A stretch of DNA of 64,000 nucleotides from Theropithecus gelada (taxonomy: Eukaryota; Chordata; Mammalia; Primates; Cercopithecidae), in NCBI RefSeq assembly GCF_003255815.1, contig NC_037673.1, positions 160,372,793 through 160,436,792 of the forward strand, read 5' to 3'. The position numbers and the translations under genes were made by a program. Positions 34,368-48,059 of this stretch are shown here, one piece after another; position 1 is the stretch's first letter; each line of letters starts with the position of its first letter. Below the pieces are notes generated by a model. The model made no database searches. It was not told the DNA's origin and worked only from the letters and a program-made list of their open reading frames with translations.

Positions 34368-35544
34368 GCAACAAACCTTACCCTTAGAAATGTCAAAATG
34401 CTCATTAGTAGACTAGCTCTTACATGGCATCGAGGCAAGCAATAGTTATTCTGAACAAGTTAATAGGACACAGAACCACCTGAACTGGTTGATACATGTG
34501 TTGTAGGAAGAGGAGCTGATGACTGGCTTTCTTCTTCCCTGTAACTCTTCTCTTTAACAGCCAACAGCACATGAACATTATTTGTTGGAGTATTTCACTC
34601 ATGAAATTTCTCACTTTGTTTTCAAGAAATGAAAACTGACATTGCTGTCTGCAACAATGACTGGAAAAAGTCAATACAATCGTGAAAATATTGCTGATTC
34701 TGGGGATATGGAACATCACAATGTCTCTGAACTTCAAGTGATCCTTATGAGGCCTGAATTTAAAAATGTTTGAAGTTAATTACTGAGAGCTTTTTGAAGA
34801 CATTTAAAAAAATAGATAGTGCTAAAGCACCCTTATGAAATTACAGAAAAATCAACAATGAAATTCTACAAAGCATTAAGTATCACTATATTGTGTATCA
34901 AGTTCATATTACAGCAAGGAAAAAATCAAGCATTATACAAAATGATTGTGTAATGGCAACAGCAGTATTTATGTCACAAACTTAAAACTCATCATTATTA
35001 TCTTTTGGATCCAGCGAATACCAAAACATAGAAAGAAATTCAAAATAAAAATATTAAAAATTTAAAAATATATGAATTGAGTTACATTTTAGAGTGTTAT
35101 CGATCACTATTTACCAGCTCAGTAACAGTATGTTTTTATTTTGTTGCATGGTTTTTGGCAAATAAAATCATCATTCATAATATTTTTATTACTTCTTTAT
35201 AAAGAATCTCAGTATACATCACTATGCACTTACTGATATTTAAATTAAGATGTTAAATAATAAGCATCATGAAGACATTAGTGTCTAGCAATAATACTAA
35301 TCAAATGAAAGGTAATGTAGATATTATCAAATTAGCTAGGTTTTAGCACATATCATGACTTTAGTACTTTCTTAATACATTATTATTTCGTTATTTTTCA
35401 TTTATGAATTTCATTAGATATTTCATTTCTTCGCTATCAATTCATTTTGATGTGTACTTGCAGAGACTGCTGCAAGTAGAAGCCTTATCTTTGCTCTCCT
35501 TCTCAAGGTTTACCTCATTAGCACACAAACACATTTATTTCCAT
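34368..35544. other. Unassigned AT-rich DNA
   Basis: The antisense 105-codon frame at 34420-34737 shows no recognisable domain and is probably chance. Confidence 0.4.
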
Positions 35545-35658
35545 GAAACTGTGAGCAGTTTAAGCATAGAACCAGAGTGACCCTCATGTTCTTATTTCTC
35601 AAACAGTGCCTGGCACATGGAAGGCAATGGTTAATGTTTGCTGAATGATCAAATGTGT
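35545..35658 (+). repeat. L2 3' end fragment
   Basis: 'aaactgtgagcagtttaagc' ... 'cagtgcctggcacatggaag' ... 'gttaatgtttgctgaatga' is the sense L2 3' end. Confidence 0.65.
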
Positions 35659-36534
35659 ATGCTAGAAATTTAAAATAGAAGTTGGCAACCAACATGTTGT
35701 GGTAGATAAATTAATTTACAAAATTAAATCTGTTAGTTCAATGGAGTATTTTAAGTAAACTTTTTTTTCTGATTTATAACTATGAACTGTTATAAATCAG
35801 TTCTAAAATTTAAAATGCAATAATTATTTAATTCTCATTTTTAGTGATTTTATGAATCATTAGTTATAGTGGAAAACATGTATTTGGGCATGCTTATTAA
35901 AATTGTTTAATAGTGAAGGCTATGCACAAAGATCTAAGTACAAAGATGTTTATCACTATATTTTAACAAAGGAGAATTCAAAAAAACACAGTTCTTGAAT
36001 GCTACACAATTGTTTTGATAAAATCCTGCTTAAATATAAAGACATAAAAATATTTCCATAAAGAATATGAAATGGCACGGAAAATATATTTTATATTAGT
36101 CAAGGAGGCTGTCATAAGGTTATATTCATGGTATAACCCTGTGTTTGTAAAAATAAAATGTTGATTATGTCAAAAGGCATAGAAGAACAAAAGAAGTTTT
36201 CTCTGGGTGAGGAAATTGCACATTATTTTTACTTTTAACTTTGTGCATTTTAGTGTTTTCTGTAATAATTTTATAACAAATGTGTTACATTTTTGGGTGT
36301 TATTTGTTAATTGAGAAAAATAAGAAATGGTATAATGAAAAAGGTTTAATCCATGTGATTACATAATTCACCAAAAAATGTTCTATACACATTTTCTATA
36401 TAATTTTAGACAAATTACTTTCTAATTGTCTTGCTTATTCTGTCCTTTTACTTCTAAACCAAACTTAATTGGAAGCTAGATATCAAATTTTCTAAAGCAA
36501 TCTCAACAACGATGTAAAATTCAATCTGAAAATC
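35659..36534. other. Unassigned AT-rich DNA
   Basis: No gene or repeat recognised. Confidence 0.5.
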
Positions 36535-36645
36535 AAATCAGTTCAACAAAATATTTTACTTTGTGCATATTATGCTGCACACACAAAGACCCCCAAATGA
36601 ATAAGACATAACCTCTTTCCTTAAAGGCTCACAACTAAGAAGAAA
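36535..36645 (-). repeat. Antisense L2 fragment
   Basis: 'acaaagacccccaaatgaat' and 'aagacataacctctttcctt' then 'aaaggctcacaactaagaag' follow antisense L2 order. Confidence 0.5.
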
Positions 36646-39075
36646 AAAAAGGTGAACTTCCAAGAATACCAGAAAAATAAGAAAAGAGTCATCAGAAAAA
36701 TATGGTTTTAGATGAGACACTTTAAGGAATTTCTAAATATTTGCCACAAAAGTCCTAAAATGAAAAATGCATAAGGAAACTCACAAGCATCAGGAGTGTA
36801 ATATTATAAAATATTACATTATTAAAAAAATATTATGTTATAATGGCACCCCCAACTTCTTCCAGGATAATTATAAATAAATAAAATACATTCCATTCTG
36901 TTTGTTAGTTTAATGCTTTCCGCAGGTCTACTTCCTTTAATACCACACTCGTGGCTATTAATGGATTATTCTTATCCAGAGCTATATCAATTAGAGGAGC
37001 AAATTGGAAAAAAGCAGGATGTAAATCAACCTTTTTTTCAAACATAGAGGACAAGTAGATGAACTAATATACATCCTTTGAAGTCATGCCAGCTAAATAA
37101 TTTCTGCCTCTGGGAAAAATATTTAAAAAAAACAAAACAGCGTAGCATGTCATTTTAATAATGTCTTCTGTTTTCTTTAGGTTTTGTTTTCAACAATATA
37201 CTCTAATGAATTTGATTGGTACAAAATTATTAACAAAAATTTTAAGGATATAATGGTCATTTTCTGAATGTTTATCCAATGAAACAAATAATAATTATTC
37301 ATAAGGTTAAATTTGAGTAATTCATCAAACTTATAATAACTTTACCACCTTCAGAACATATTATTCTTAGTGACTCCAAAATAAATGTTTAAGTGCAAAC
37401 AGCTGGGAAGAGCAACCAGAATTGGAAGATATTATTTTCTTTAGAAAATTAACCAGAAAATTAACTAAAAAATTAATTAGAAAAATTTCCTTAGAAAAAA
37501 TTTTAAGGGACAGAGAGAGTTCATCAGGAATTTGTCAGAAAACAAATGAGTGTTAATACTACTTGTTTTTCTCCCAACATTGTACTACTTTTTCCCTGTA
37601 CTTATATAAAGCATGTTCTATTTCCTAGTTGTATCATTGGAAATTATCCAGTTGGATAAAGACCAGAATTAGTTCAATGTTGTATTCATCACCTAGAGCA
37701 CTGTTAGCCTTCATTCAATGTTAAATATTAATAACAGTAAAAGCTTCCGTAAGCAAAGCCAGATGAAGTACAGGGGAATATGAGCAATCACTCACCCCAA
37801 CACCAACAACTTTACCCGGATCAGAAAAGATGATCCACAACAGAAGGAGGTCGAATTGTTCATGCTGTTTAGACTCACTCCCTCTGGAGAGAGCTAGACT
37901 ACATTATGACAGCTTTGTGGTTAATCAACGGTATGGTCTAAAAATCCTTCAGGAAATGAATTGAGACCATTTCTCAATCCTAGAGCTCTCAAAGTGCTAT
38001 ATTTTTATGGTTTTTGTTTGTTTTTTTGTTTTTAGAGAGAAAGGTGGATTGTAAGTTTATCTGCAAATGCTACCCTGGCATTTCAATTTTGCACCATTCT
38101 CTCCATCACTATAGGAAGAGCAAAGGTACAGAGATTAATGGTGATTACATAAAAACATTATGAACAAGTGAAAAAAAAAATCACATTCCACAAATAATTC
38201 TATTTCCAGCCTGGCTCTTATATCATGTGTTCTAGGGTTGCCTTCTAACAACATATGGGAAAGACATCAAGTGTTCTCAAACAACCTTGGCAAAACAGTA
38301 ACTGTCAAATCTCTAACAGAAAATCAAGGGTTGTATTTGGCAACCATTAAATAAATGGGTAGGTTTTGGCAGGATCAACAGTTCTATGCTCTTCCTTTAT
38401 AGCAAAATAAAACTAGAATCACTTATTTATATAGTCTTAATCCATGTAATAAAATGTAACTTTCCCTGTAATTGAATTGTCATTTTTTTCATTTGTTTTC
38501 CTTAATGTTGTCCTTGTTGTTTTCTATTGTTATCCTTCAAAATGATAAATGCAAAACAGAAGTCCTGCACTAATTATTTTGCTATAGTTGTTCACTCAGG
38601 TTAACTCACCATGTCGATATCTTGCATCTTAATGGCTAAATTCATTCCACTTCTTGCTTCCTAATTTGTTACAATTCCTATGGAAGTATAATGTGACAAC
38701 AAAACTCAAGCTTTGAAATCCTATAGTGTGTTAATTAAATAATGCTACAGGGAGGTAAAAGATTATCGTAATTGATCAACTGGTTCAATTTTTGGTGATC
38801 AACAGACATCAAGGAGTTACAAGACTTCACAGATGACACCCTTGTACACAAGAAACCTGGCACCAACTGAATGTCCCAGGTATAAATGAGAAAAAGAAGT
38901 CTGACCTAGCAATTGATACTATTCACATACCAAATGTATGCAAGGTAGTTAAAATTAGTTGTTCCTACACACTGGGTATATCATACCATACTTACATTTG
39001 GACTATCTCAAATACTGAATATGCAACTATATCTTGTTTATGAAAATGATTGCCTTTAGGTTGCTGTCCCTACAG
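36646..39075. other. Unassigned AT-rich DNA
   Basis: No gene or known repeat supported. A short perfect palindrome 'gtaatattataaaatattac' lies near 36798; T-rich runs near 38000-38035. Confidence 0.45.
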
Positions 39076-39329
39076 TATGGCAAACTGGCATTTATTTCTA
39101 GGTCCCATCCTTTGTGCAGCCTCACATGCTGTTACAGGATCTGGGCAGCTGCTGTGCAGAGACCAAACAGGCGGCATGGGGAGGAAAAGTGGTTTCTCCA
39201 CCATCTGGTGATCAAAGACCCTTGGGGGGCTCATATTAGGTCACAAGCTTCTGTGCCACCATATGACAGGAACTTGGCCAAACTCTCTCTTTTTCCATTT
39301 CTCACAGGGCTCTTAAGGCACCATGTGGG
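39076..39329 (+). other. Exon-like open block with splice-site-like ends
   Basis: A pyrimidine-rich 'ggttgctgtccctacag' ends at 39075 and 'ggggtaagtgg' puts GTAAGT at 39330-39335. Between them GC rises well above the flanks and one frame (part of a 99-codon frame at 39034-39333) stays open. I do not recognise the product. It could be a lone noncoding exon, a decayed repeat or chance. Confidence 0.25.
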
Positions 39330-39359
39330 GTAAGTGGTTATGTCCCTAAGTATGCATAT

Positions 39360-40355
39360 TTGGCCTTTTCCAATCCATTTTCAACAGAGCAGCCAAAATC
39401 ATCTTTATAAAACATGAATCAGATCAAGTTACACCCTGATTTCCTACTGCACTTAGGACAAAATCCAAATTCCTTTGGTTGCAAGACCCTGCCTAATCTG
39501 GCTCCTGTCCAAAATTAAATTTTTTATAGCACTTACTCAATTGTTTGTCATGCTCTAATGCCTCTGATTTCTTTTCTGTCTCTTGAATAAGCAAAGATTT
39601 TTTACCCACTTGTTAAGACTTTGCAATCCCTTTTACTTATGTCTGGAATTTGCTTCCTCAGTGTTTGACTTGACTACCACTTTCCATTTTCAGGTGTTGA
39701 CTCAATTATCACCTCTTTATAAGGCCTTCTGTGGACACACTCCATGAAGCACCCTCCAACAGTTATTTTTATCATTCTTTGTGTGTCTTTTACATACTCA
39801 CAATAATTTATAATTATTTTAACATGTAAAAATTTGGGGGGTGTTTCTGGTGTTCCCTGCTATTTCAGGTGCCCCCAGTTGAATGAAGCTTCTTGAGAGC
39901 AGCAACCATCCCTTTTTTTTTTTACAGCTGTATCCTCATGCAATGGACTGAATGTTTGTGTCTCCCCCAAATTCATATGTTTAAATCATTCACAATGTGA
40001 TATTAGGAGGTGGGGACTTTGGAAATAACTAGGTCATGAAGATGGAGTCCTCAGGAATTGAATTAGTGGCCTCATAAATGGGACCCCAGAAAGCTCTCTA
40101 TACCTTCTTTCCACCATGTGAGTACACACAGCAATGATAGCTGTCTATGAACCAGGAAGCAGGCCCTCCGCAATCTTCTGGAGCATTGATCTTGGTTGTC
40201 CAAGCCTCCAGACTGCGAGAAATAACTTCTTTTAGTTACCCAGTTTATGGTGCAATTGTTGTAGCAATCCTAATGGACTAAGACACCTTAATTCCTGGCA
40301 CTGAATGAAAACTCACCAGATATTTGTTGTTGAATAAATACATGAACAAATAACT
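39360..40355 (+). repeat. L2 LINE interrupted by a MaLR LTR
   Basis: 39360-39938 has 'agcagccaaaatcatcttta', 'cagatcaagttacaccctga', 'cttaggacaaaatccaaatt' and 'cctaatctggctcctgtcc', a clear sense L2 order. After the LTR (from 40291), 'attcctggcactgaatgaaa' and 'atttgttgttgaataaatac' complete the L2 3' end. Confidence 0.8.
39939..40285 (+). repeat. MaLR-type solo LTR inside L2
   Basis: Starts 'tgcaatggactgaatgtttg', ends 'atggactaagaca'; contains 'aattcatatgtttaaatcat', 'accaggaagcaggccctccg' and 'ctgcgagaaataacttc'. Flanked by 5-bp repeats cctca (39934-39938) and cctta (40286-40290), the duplication size of ERVL/MaLR integration. Confidence 0.75.
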
Positions 40356-41404
40356 TACTGGCCGAACAATTTGCTGGAAATTAGGGACAAGTAGTCTTTG
40401 GATATTATTCATTCCAAATATAGTTTTAAATGTAATTTATTTCAAGTCCTACTTTCAACCAAGGGATTGTCTATCAAATTAAGTCTCTTTTTTCTTTTAT
40501 ATTTACCTTTCCTAGAATCATATATCCTAGTTAAAGAAGGAAAAATATTCATGTTAAGCACCTATGCATTAGTTGCTATGTCTATACTATTTAGCCATCT
40601 CAACCATCATGTATGGAGCCATTCTAGACATGAGGACACAAAATTCAAAAAGTGGTAATAATCAGGATGCTTCTATTAATAATTTAGTTACTACAAATGT
40701 ATCACCATGAAGCTCAGATTCAAGCCTAAACCTATTCAATTCATTAAGCCAATTTTATACTATAAATTGGCTATTTTTATTGTCAAGGATACATGACATC
40801 AGGTAAAATCTGAAGAAAGACAAATCCACTTTAAAATTTGTTACTAAGTTGATTAAGAGCATGTCCTGACATCAATAAGTCTAGTGAAATGAACAGTGAG
40901 AAATAAAACCACTGGGCATATTATGATATTCTTCAGCATAAGCTTTTGGAGTTTTAAATTAGCTTGTTGTTATATCAGGCAAAGTGATCTGAAAATAAGT
41001 GCTTCCAGAAAAATGAGTTACATAAGCTTAGCTTACTAAACTATACTCCAATAACCATAAAGGATGAATTCACTGCTAAGGGAATATATCACAGTTTCAG
41101 GGAATGTGTTATTTATTGCAATCATCTCCTCAATTATGAAATTTATATTGTTTCTTTGTTTTATAGATTATAATAATGAACAATAACATTTGTCTATAAT
41201 TTAATATATTTTGCTATTATATATGAGAATGAGAGAATTTCCCTGCAGGGAGATAAGTTGGACTAAAGTTCTCTATCAGTAAATGTTTGTTTTAGTGTGT
41301 CATGAAGGCTTGAATTTTCTAATAACTTTTTTTAAGTGGTCATTCTAAACAAATCACTGTTACAAATATGTTAAGGTAAAAAGCAAACCTATCGTAAAAA
41401 AGTT
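40356..41404. other. Unassigned AT-rich DNA
   Basis: No gene supported; the 86-codon frame at 40398-40658 has no motif. Confidence 0.45.
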
Positions 41405-42822
41405 GGCTTCTTTCCTATATATCTTAAAACCTGATTCAGAGCACAAGGAAAAGAAGAAAGAGGCAGATTCCCATACAAATTGAAAGATCCAGACTGAGGT
41501 TAGACAGAGAGCACAATATTCTATCCTTTTCCGAATGATGGAATAGCATTCTCCATTTCTTATCAGTAGTGGTCACAGGGAACAAAGCAATTCTGGGCTG
41601 CAGGACCTTCAAAAATTAACTCCTTAAAAACCATGAGAACACTCGCAAATTTTTTCAAAACGAACTTTTCCAGAACTCCGGAAATTAATCAAAGGCTTCA
41701 AACAACCTGAAGAGCATTTACTCAAGAAAAAATAATGACTGAACGTGGTAAGAACCGTAAACTCTTGGCATTTTAACTAACTCTATTCACATAATTCTTG
41801 CCATAGCTCTGGTCGTTTTGAAAACTGGCAGCCTTGCAACCAAAGTAGCTGTTTAAAAAAAAAAAAAAAAAAAGTAGTCTAGAAGCCACTGGAGCTAACA
41901 GAATGGCTTTGGAGTCACCCCCCCAAAATCTGATCTCCAAGTATTAACAATCCTTTGGTCTTTCTGGAAGTAATTTCATTGAAAACCTCATTCAAAGGAC
42001 TTGTCTTTATTTGACCTAACAGTGAGAAAATCCCAACTCCAGAGCATCACTAAAAAACAATTAGTAGCAATTGCTTAATATTGCAACTGCCTGAGGTTGT
42101 GATACAAGTTTGGATAAATACAAGGTCATCCAAAATACATAAAATAAAACTCTAAGAAGTAAGATGTTCATAAAGGACTTTGGAAATCTCCATTTTGGGG
42201 AGGGGGGCTGTGATATAGAACGCCAGACACATATGCACAGCTGAGTGTGTGCTCAGGCAAGACCTCTTAAGAACTTAATATTGCACCACTTACTGATCTT
42301 GAATTCTGCATAAACGGAAGACAAAGGCTAAGATAGAGTCGTAAACTACTGGAGCATTGAAAGTGTGATTCAATCTACATACACAGAGCTCCTCAGCAAA
42401 TGATGGGAGACAGTTGGTTCAAGCATTTAAAGAATCTCTGTCTAATTACTAGCTGACCACAAATCTACCTGATCAGACTTCGGTGGCCACACATGAATAC
42501 AAACATTACAAAACTACATAATAAAAGTCACAAAACAACTAAGCGGTAGCAGCAGCAACAACAAGCCCTTGGAGTTGAAACATGAATATTTAAAATGTCC
42601 AGTTTTTAACAAAATATCATCAAAGAAAGAGGAACATACAATCTAAATACAGGGAGGTCAACAGAAACTATCCCTGTGAAAGTCCAGATAGTGAATTTAA
42701 TACACGAAAACTTTAAATAATCATTATAAATATATGCAAAGAACTAAAGAAAACCATATATAAGTAAATAAGGTATGGCAATGTTATTTCACCAAATGAA
42801 GAATATTAAAACGAAATAAAAA

Positions 42823-43130
42823 GGCTGGGCGCGGTGGCTCATGCCTGTAATCCTAGCACTTTGGGAGGCTGAGGTGGGCGGATCACCTGAGGTCAGGAGT
42901 TGAAGACCAGCCTGGCCAACATTGTGAAACCTCGTCTCTACTAAAAATATAAAAAAAATAGCCTGGCATGGTGGTAGGGACCTATAATCCCAGCTACTCA
43001 GGAGGCTGAGGGAGGAAAATCGCTTGAACCCAGGAGGCGGAAGTTGCAGTGAGCTGAGATCACGCCACTGCACTCCAGCCTGGGCGACAAGAGTGAAACT
43101 GCATCTCAAAAACAAACAAACAAACAAAAA
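42823..43130 (+). mobile_element. AluS inside L1M ORF1
   Basis: Full dimer 'ggctgggcgcggtggctcat' to 'tgcatctcaaaaacaaacaa'; 'gatcacctgaggtcaggagt' is the AluS diagnostic region. L1M sequence continues on both sides. Confidence 0.9.
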
Positions 43131-43789
43131 CATATACAATACTTTTAAAAATGAGAATTATATAATTGAAAAGTATAATAAATAAAATAAAACATTTACT
43201 AGAGAGTCTTAACACAAGACTTTAGCAACAGAAGAATCACCAAATCAAAGTTAGGTCAATTGAAATTATCCAATATGAGGAATGGGACTAGAAAATAATA
43301 AAGAAAAGTGAATAGATCCTCAGTGACTTATGGAACACTATCAGACATACCAACATATACATAACAGAAATTCCAGAAAGAGAGGAGAGCAAGGATCAGA
43401 AAAAATATTTGAGTAAATAATTCACTGAAGCTTCCCAAACTGAATAAAAAAGATTAATCTACATATCCAAAAACCTCACCAAACTTCAAGTAGGATAAAT
43501 TCAAAGAGATCCACATTTAGGTACACCAAATCAAACTACTGAAAGTAAAAGACAAAGAGAGAATCTTGAAAACAAGATGAAAGTGACCCGTTACATTCAA
43601 GGGATTCTCAGGAAGATTAAGATTTAATTTATCATTTAATAAATGGAGACCAAAAGGCAGTGGGATGACATATTCAAAGTGCTGAAAGAAAAATAATGTT
43701 AAACAAGAATTCTATTTTCAGCAAAACTCTATTTACAGAATGAAGAAAGAATTAACATTCTACAAGATTAAAATAAAAAAAAAAAAATA

Positions 43790-44071
43790 CTGGCCAGGCA
43801 CAGTGGCTCATGCCTGTAATCCAAGCACTTTGGAAGGCTAAGGTGGGAGGATCACTTGAAGCCAGGAGTTCAAGACCAGCCTAAATAACATAATGAAACC
43901 TTGACTCTACAATAAAAATAAAAAATAAAAAAATTGGAGGTGTGATGACACATACTCTGGAGGCTGGGGTGGGACACTTGTTTGTGCCCAGGAGTTCAAG
44001 TCATGATAGTGCCACTGCACTCCAGCGTGGATGACAAAGTAAGACAATGTCTTTAAAAATAAATAAAAAAC
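43790..44071 (+). mobile_element. AluJ inside L1M ORF1, internally deleted
   Basis: 'tggccaggcacagtggctca' to 'gccactgcactccagcgtgg', with a shortened right arm and many changes, older than the AluS 660 bases upstream. L1M ORF1 resumes at 'gccactggcaggtctgctgt'. Confidence 0.85.
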
Positions 44072-46097
44072 GCTGCCACTGGCAGGTCTGCTGTACAAGA
44101 AATACGAAAGAGAATCCTATAGGCTAAAATGAAATAACACTAGACAGTAACTTAAATCTATAAACATTTTAAAATGTAGGAAAGGCCATTGCATAGTAAT
44201 AACGTCAAACCAGTATAAATGTATTTGTCTGTAACTTTTCTTATCTAGAATATAATAGCATAAAATTATATCAATAAAACTGTCAACATTGAAAATATAT
44301 CAATATTAATTTGTATAATAATAGCATGAAGGAACAGCAGATATTTTAGAGCAGAGTTTTGTTTACTATTGGAATTTAGTTGATGTCAATCCAAACAAGA
44401 CTTTTTATGTTAAGTCATTACCTTTAATTCCCAGAGCAAACACTAAGTAGAAGATAACTTTAAAAATACAGTATAATAAATTAAAAAATAATTAAAACAG
44501 TACACTAAAATATATTTCACACAAAAGAAGGCAATGTGGAGAAACAGATAAACAAAAAAGACATGGCATTTAGAAATCCACTAGAAAAAGGTAAATATAA
44601 GTTCTACCATATCAGTCATATCATTAAGCGCTATAGTTACATACTCCAATCAAAAGGCAGAGAGCATAAAAACATATAACAACAACAAAACATAATGAAA
44701 TTACATGCTTTCCACAAAAGACACATTTTACAATGGAAGTCACAATTACATCGAAAGTCAAAAGATGGGGAACAATATTTTATGCAAATAATAATCAAAA
44801 GAGAACTGGAATGACTATACTAATATTAGACAAAATAGACTAAAGCAAATATTGCTACTAGAGACAAAAAATGACATTTTATAGTGATAAAAAATGCATT
44901 AAAAAGACTAACAATTATAAATTTATGTGCACCTAACAACAGAGATTCAAATTAAAGCAAAAATCTGACAGAATTAAAGGGAGAAATATTTCCATACAAA
45001 AGAAGAAAACTGGACTCCTGCCTTACACAGACACAAGAAAACATAGGAATAAACCTCCATGACCACAGAGGCCATGCTTCTCAGATATGACAATAAAAGT
45101 ATAAGCAAAAAAGTAAAGAAAAATGATGGACTTTTTTTGTTTCAACATTAAGAAAGTTAAAAGATAACTTATGCAGTGGTATAAAATCCTGTATTTTATT
45201 GGGGACCTATATTCAGAATATGTAAAGAATACTTCCAATTAAAAGACAACCCCATTTTTAAAAAGGTGAATGATTTGAATAGACATTTTCCCAGAGAAAA
45301 TATGCAAATAGCCATTAAATAAATGAAAATATGCTAATTACTAGCCATCAAGGAAATGCAAGTCAAAACCTCAATGAGATACTGCTTTATACCCACCAGG
45401 ATAACTATAATAAGAAAGATAAAAGGCATTGGCAACTTTATGGAGAAACTGGAACCCTCATACATTGCTGGTTCGACTGTGAAGTGGTGCATCCACTTTG
45501 GATAACAGTGTGGCAGTTCCTCAAAGGTTTAAGCATAGAGTTATATAATCCAGGAATTCCATTCTTCAGTATATGACAATGAGAAATGAAAACGTATGTC
45601 CACACAAAAAAACTTATACATAAATGAAATGTTACAGCAGTATTATTCATTATATCCAAAATGTAAAAATAATCTAAATGTCCATCAAGTGATGAATAGA
45701 TCAACAAAATATAGTATATCCATAGAGTAGAATACTGTTCATGAATGAAAGGAATACAATAATGACACATGTAAAATGAATGAACCTTGAAGGCATTGTA
45801 TTAAGTGAAAGAAGTCAGTCACAAAACATCATAGATAGCATGAAATATCCATAATAGGCAAATGCATAGAGACAGAAAGTAAATTAGTGATGGCCGGGGA
45901 CCAGGGGGAAGGAGGGAATGGGAAGTGCCAACTCATGAATGGGTTTGTGAGGTGTGTTTTTTAGACAAGAGGAATATATTCTAAAGTTAGATAGTGATGA
46001 TGGTTGCAAAACTCTATGATACTACTAAAAAACACTGATTTGTACACTTAAAGATGCATTTTCTGGTAAGTAAATCATGTATCAATAAAGCTATTTT

Positions 46098-46399
46098 ATT
46101 TTGTTTTGTTTTTGAGACGGAGTCTCGCTCTGTCTCCCAGGCTGGAGTGCAGTGGCGCAATCTCGGCTCATTACAAGCTCCGCCTCCCGAGTTCACGCCA
46201 TTCTCCTGCCTTATCCTCCCTAGTAGCTGGGACTACAGGCGCCGCCACCACGCCTGGCTAATTTTATTATTTTTATTTTTTAGTAGAGACGGGGTTTCAC
46301 TGTGTTAGCCAAGATGGTCTCAAACTCCTGACCGTGTGATCCACCTGCCTCGGCCTCCCAAACTGCTGGGATTACAGGCGTGAGCCATTGTGCCTGGCC
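46098..46399 (-). mobile_element. AluY at the 3' tail of the L1M
   Basis: Antisense dimer from a T-rich tail and 'ttgagacggagtctcgctct' to 'gtgagccattgtgcctggcc'. A 9-bp repeat agctatttt (46089-46097 and 46407-46415) is a likely target duplication, so it landed in the L1M poly(A) end. Confidence 0.88.
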
Positions 46400-46415
46400 T
46401 CCATATAGCTATTTT

Positions 46416-48059
46416 TTAAGTAGTTGTGAAGAATGAGCAGGACATGTCCTTTTCATCTAGTGTCAGGCATTGGGAGAAGATATTTCAACTGACATTGGGT
46501 ACATAAAGAAAGCACTTTGCTATAATACCATCCTGAGGTGCAGTGCCTTCAAGACTATACAGAGCAGTAGCAAGGTAATCCCCACTAAAAATCCCCAAAT
46601 CAAGGCTATGATCAAGGAGTGATGAGGAATGTGTTCAAAACTCAAAAAATGTTCACCACAATTATTAGCAACTTCTCCAAAAAAATAACCTATAACTCAA
46701 TTGATAAAGATTTTTCAAATGTATATATGTCCATGCCTACCTATGATATTTCTAACCCCTAATTAAGTGCTGTTTTGCATGATTAGCCCAGAGCAGAAAA
46801 AAATCTTTTTATTGAAAGAGTAGAAGAGCTTAAAACTGTGGGAGAAAAATAAGCGTTAATCAAGAAGATCTTTGAAAATATTTACAATATAGAGAAAAGA
46901 AAACTATAGAATTGTATCTTCTATTGGAAGACATAATGTGAATGGAATTTTTGGCATTCTTTTATCTTCAGGAATGGTAAGTGGGGGTTCAATAAATACA
47001 GCAAAACTTTTATCAAATAGTGTTGTTTTAAGTAAAGGCCAAACAGTGCATGTATCACCCCAGGTTCTCTTGGTATCTGGGCTCCACCTTTAAGTCATAC
47101 TATTAATTGATAATAAAACAGCAAATAAGCACTTGCGATAAAATTCTTAGTAACTCCTGCCCTTTTAGCTAGCTCTACTTTGGAGAGAGATTTGTGGAAG
47201 AGTTTGGTTTGGGAGGGAATTGTACCACTTAAGGTTCAATAAAATAAGTTTACAAAGAACAGAATTTTAATAATGCACATGTAATAATAAGTAGATTTGA
47301 GAACAAAAAGTGTTTTTGTCATAGAAAAATTTCTCTTGGTGATTTGGTCAAAGTCAGCACTGAAAACAAGCAATTTAGTTGTATACGTGCATTGCTGTAC
47401 TGACTCAACCCACTGCAATGACTCAAAAGCCTAATGCACATGCATAATGGCAAAAACTTACTTCCTTGACAACCTGTGTTAGTTTGGTATGGGAACATCC
47501 CAAGCAGGCTGTGTGGAGTAGCCTATTTGTGGGATGGCTCCCCCTATTCCAAGGTACTACCAAGCATAAAAGGGCGGACTCAAGAGTAGAACAGAGAACA
47601 CACCTGAATCATAGATAAAATTTGTGAGTCTCCTTGAGATGACTTCCCTAGAATACTACAGATATTATGTCTATTTAGTTGTAGGATCTGTGACTTTATT
47701 GTCTCTTTTCTACCCATAATGCACCCACCTAGATATTTACTGAGTAGAGATGATAACCATGTTTATTTTATTCACCTCATTAATCTACAGCTAGAACTTA
47801 GCATGTTAGCTAATACATAGTTTCAAAATAAATTTGTATACAATTCATTAATAACAAAAAGAGAAAATTTAAAATATGACTCAAATGTATTTTTCCTTCA
47901 CTTCTCTTTTCTATTGCATGTGTTTCTGTTGCCTTCAAAACTAGAATTTTATCATTTATGGATGTTTCAAAAAAGGGGTTTTTTTGGCTAAAACCAATCA
48001 AACATCAAACACGGATGTTTTAATTCAATGTCACATCCAACTTCTGCTCCCAAACCCCC
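46416..48059. other. Unassigned AT-rich DNA
   Basis: No gene supported. 47475-47600 is GC-richer ('gggatggctccccctattcc') but unassigned. The frames at 47236-47418 and 47810-48001 (minus) lack motifs. Confidence 0.45.

Larger units (their letters stand above)
41405..46097 (+). mobile_element. Old L1M spanning 5' UTR to 3' end, RT region deleted, two Alus inside
   Basis: In order: 5' UTR-like text 41405-42590 ('accatgagaacactcgcaaa', 'agagcatcactaaaaaacaa', 'caggcaagacctcttaagaa'); ORF1 region 42590-44170 ('gatccacatttaggtacacc', 'gacaaagagagaatcttgaa', 'ggcagtgggatgacatattc'); spacer; ORF2 start region to about 44995 ('tatgtgcacctaacaacaga'); then a jump to the ORF2 C-terminal region ('tttatggagaaactggaacc', 'taaatgtccatcaagtgatg') and the 3' UTR to 'atcaataaagctatttta'. 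About 2 kb of reverse transcriptase is missing near 44995. Stops and indels throughout. Confidence 0.8.
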
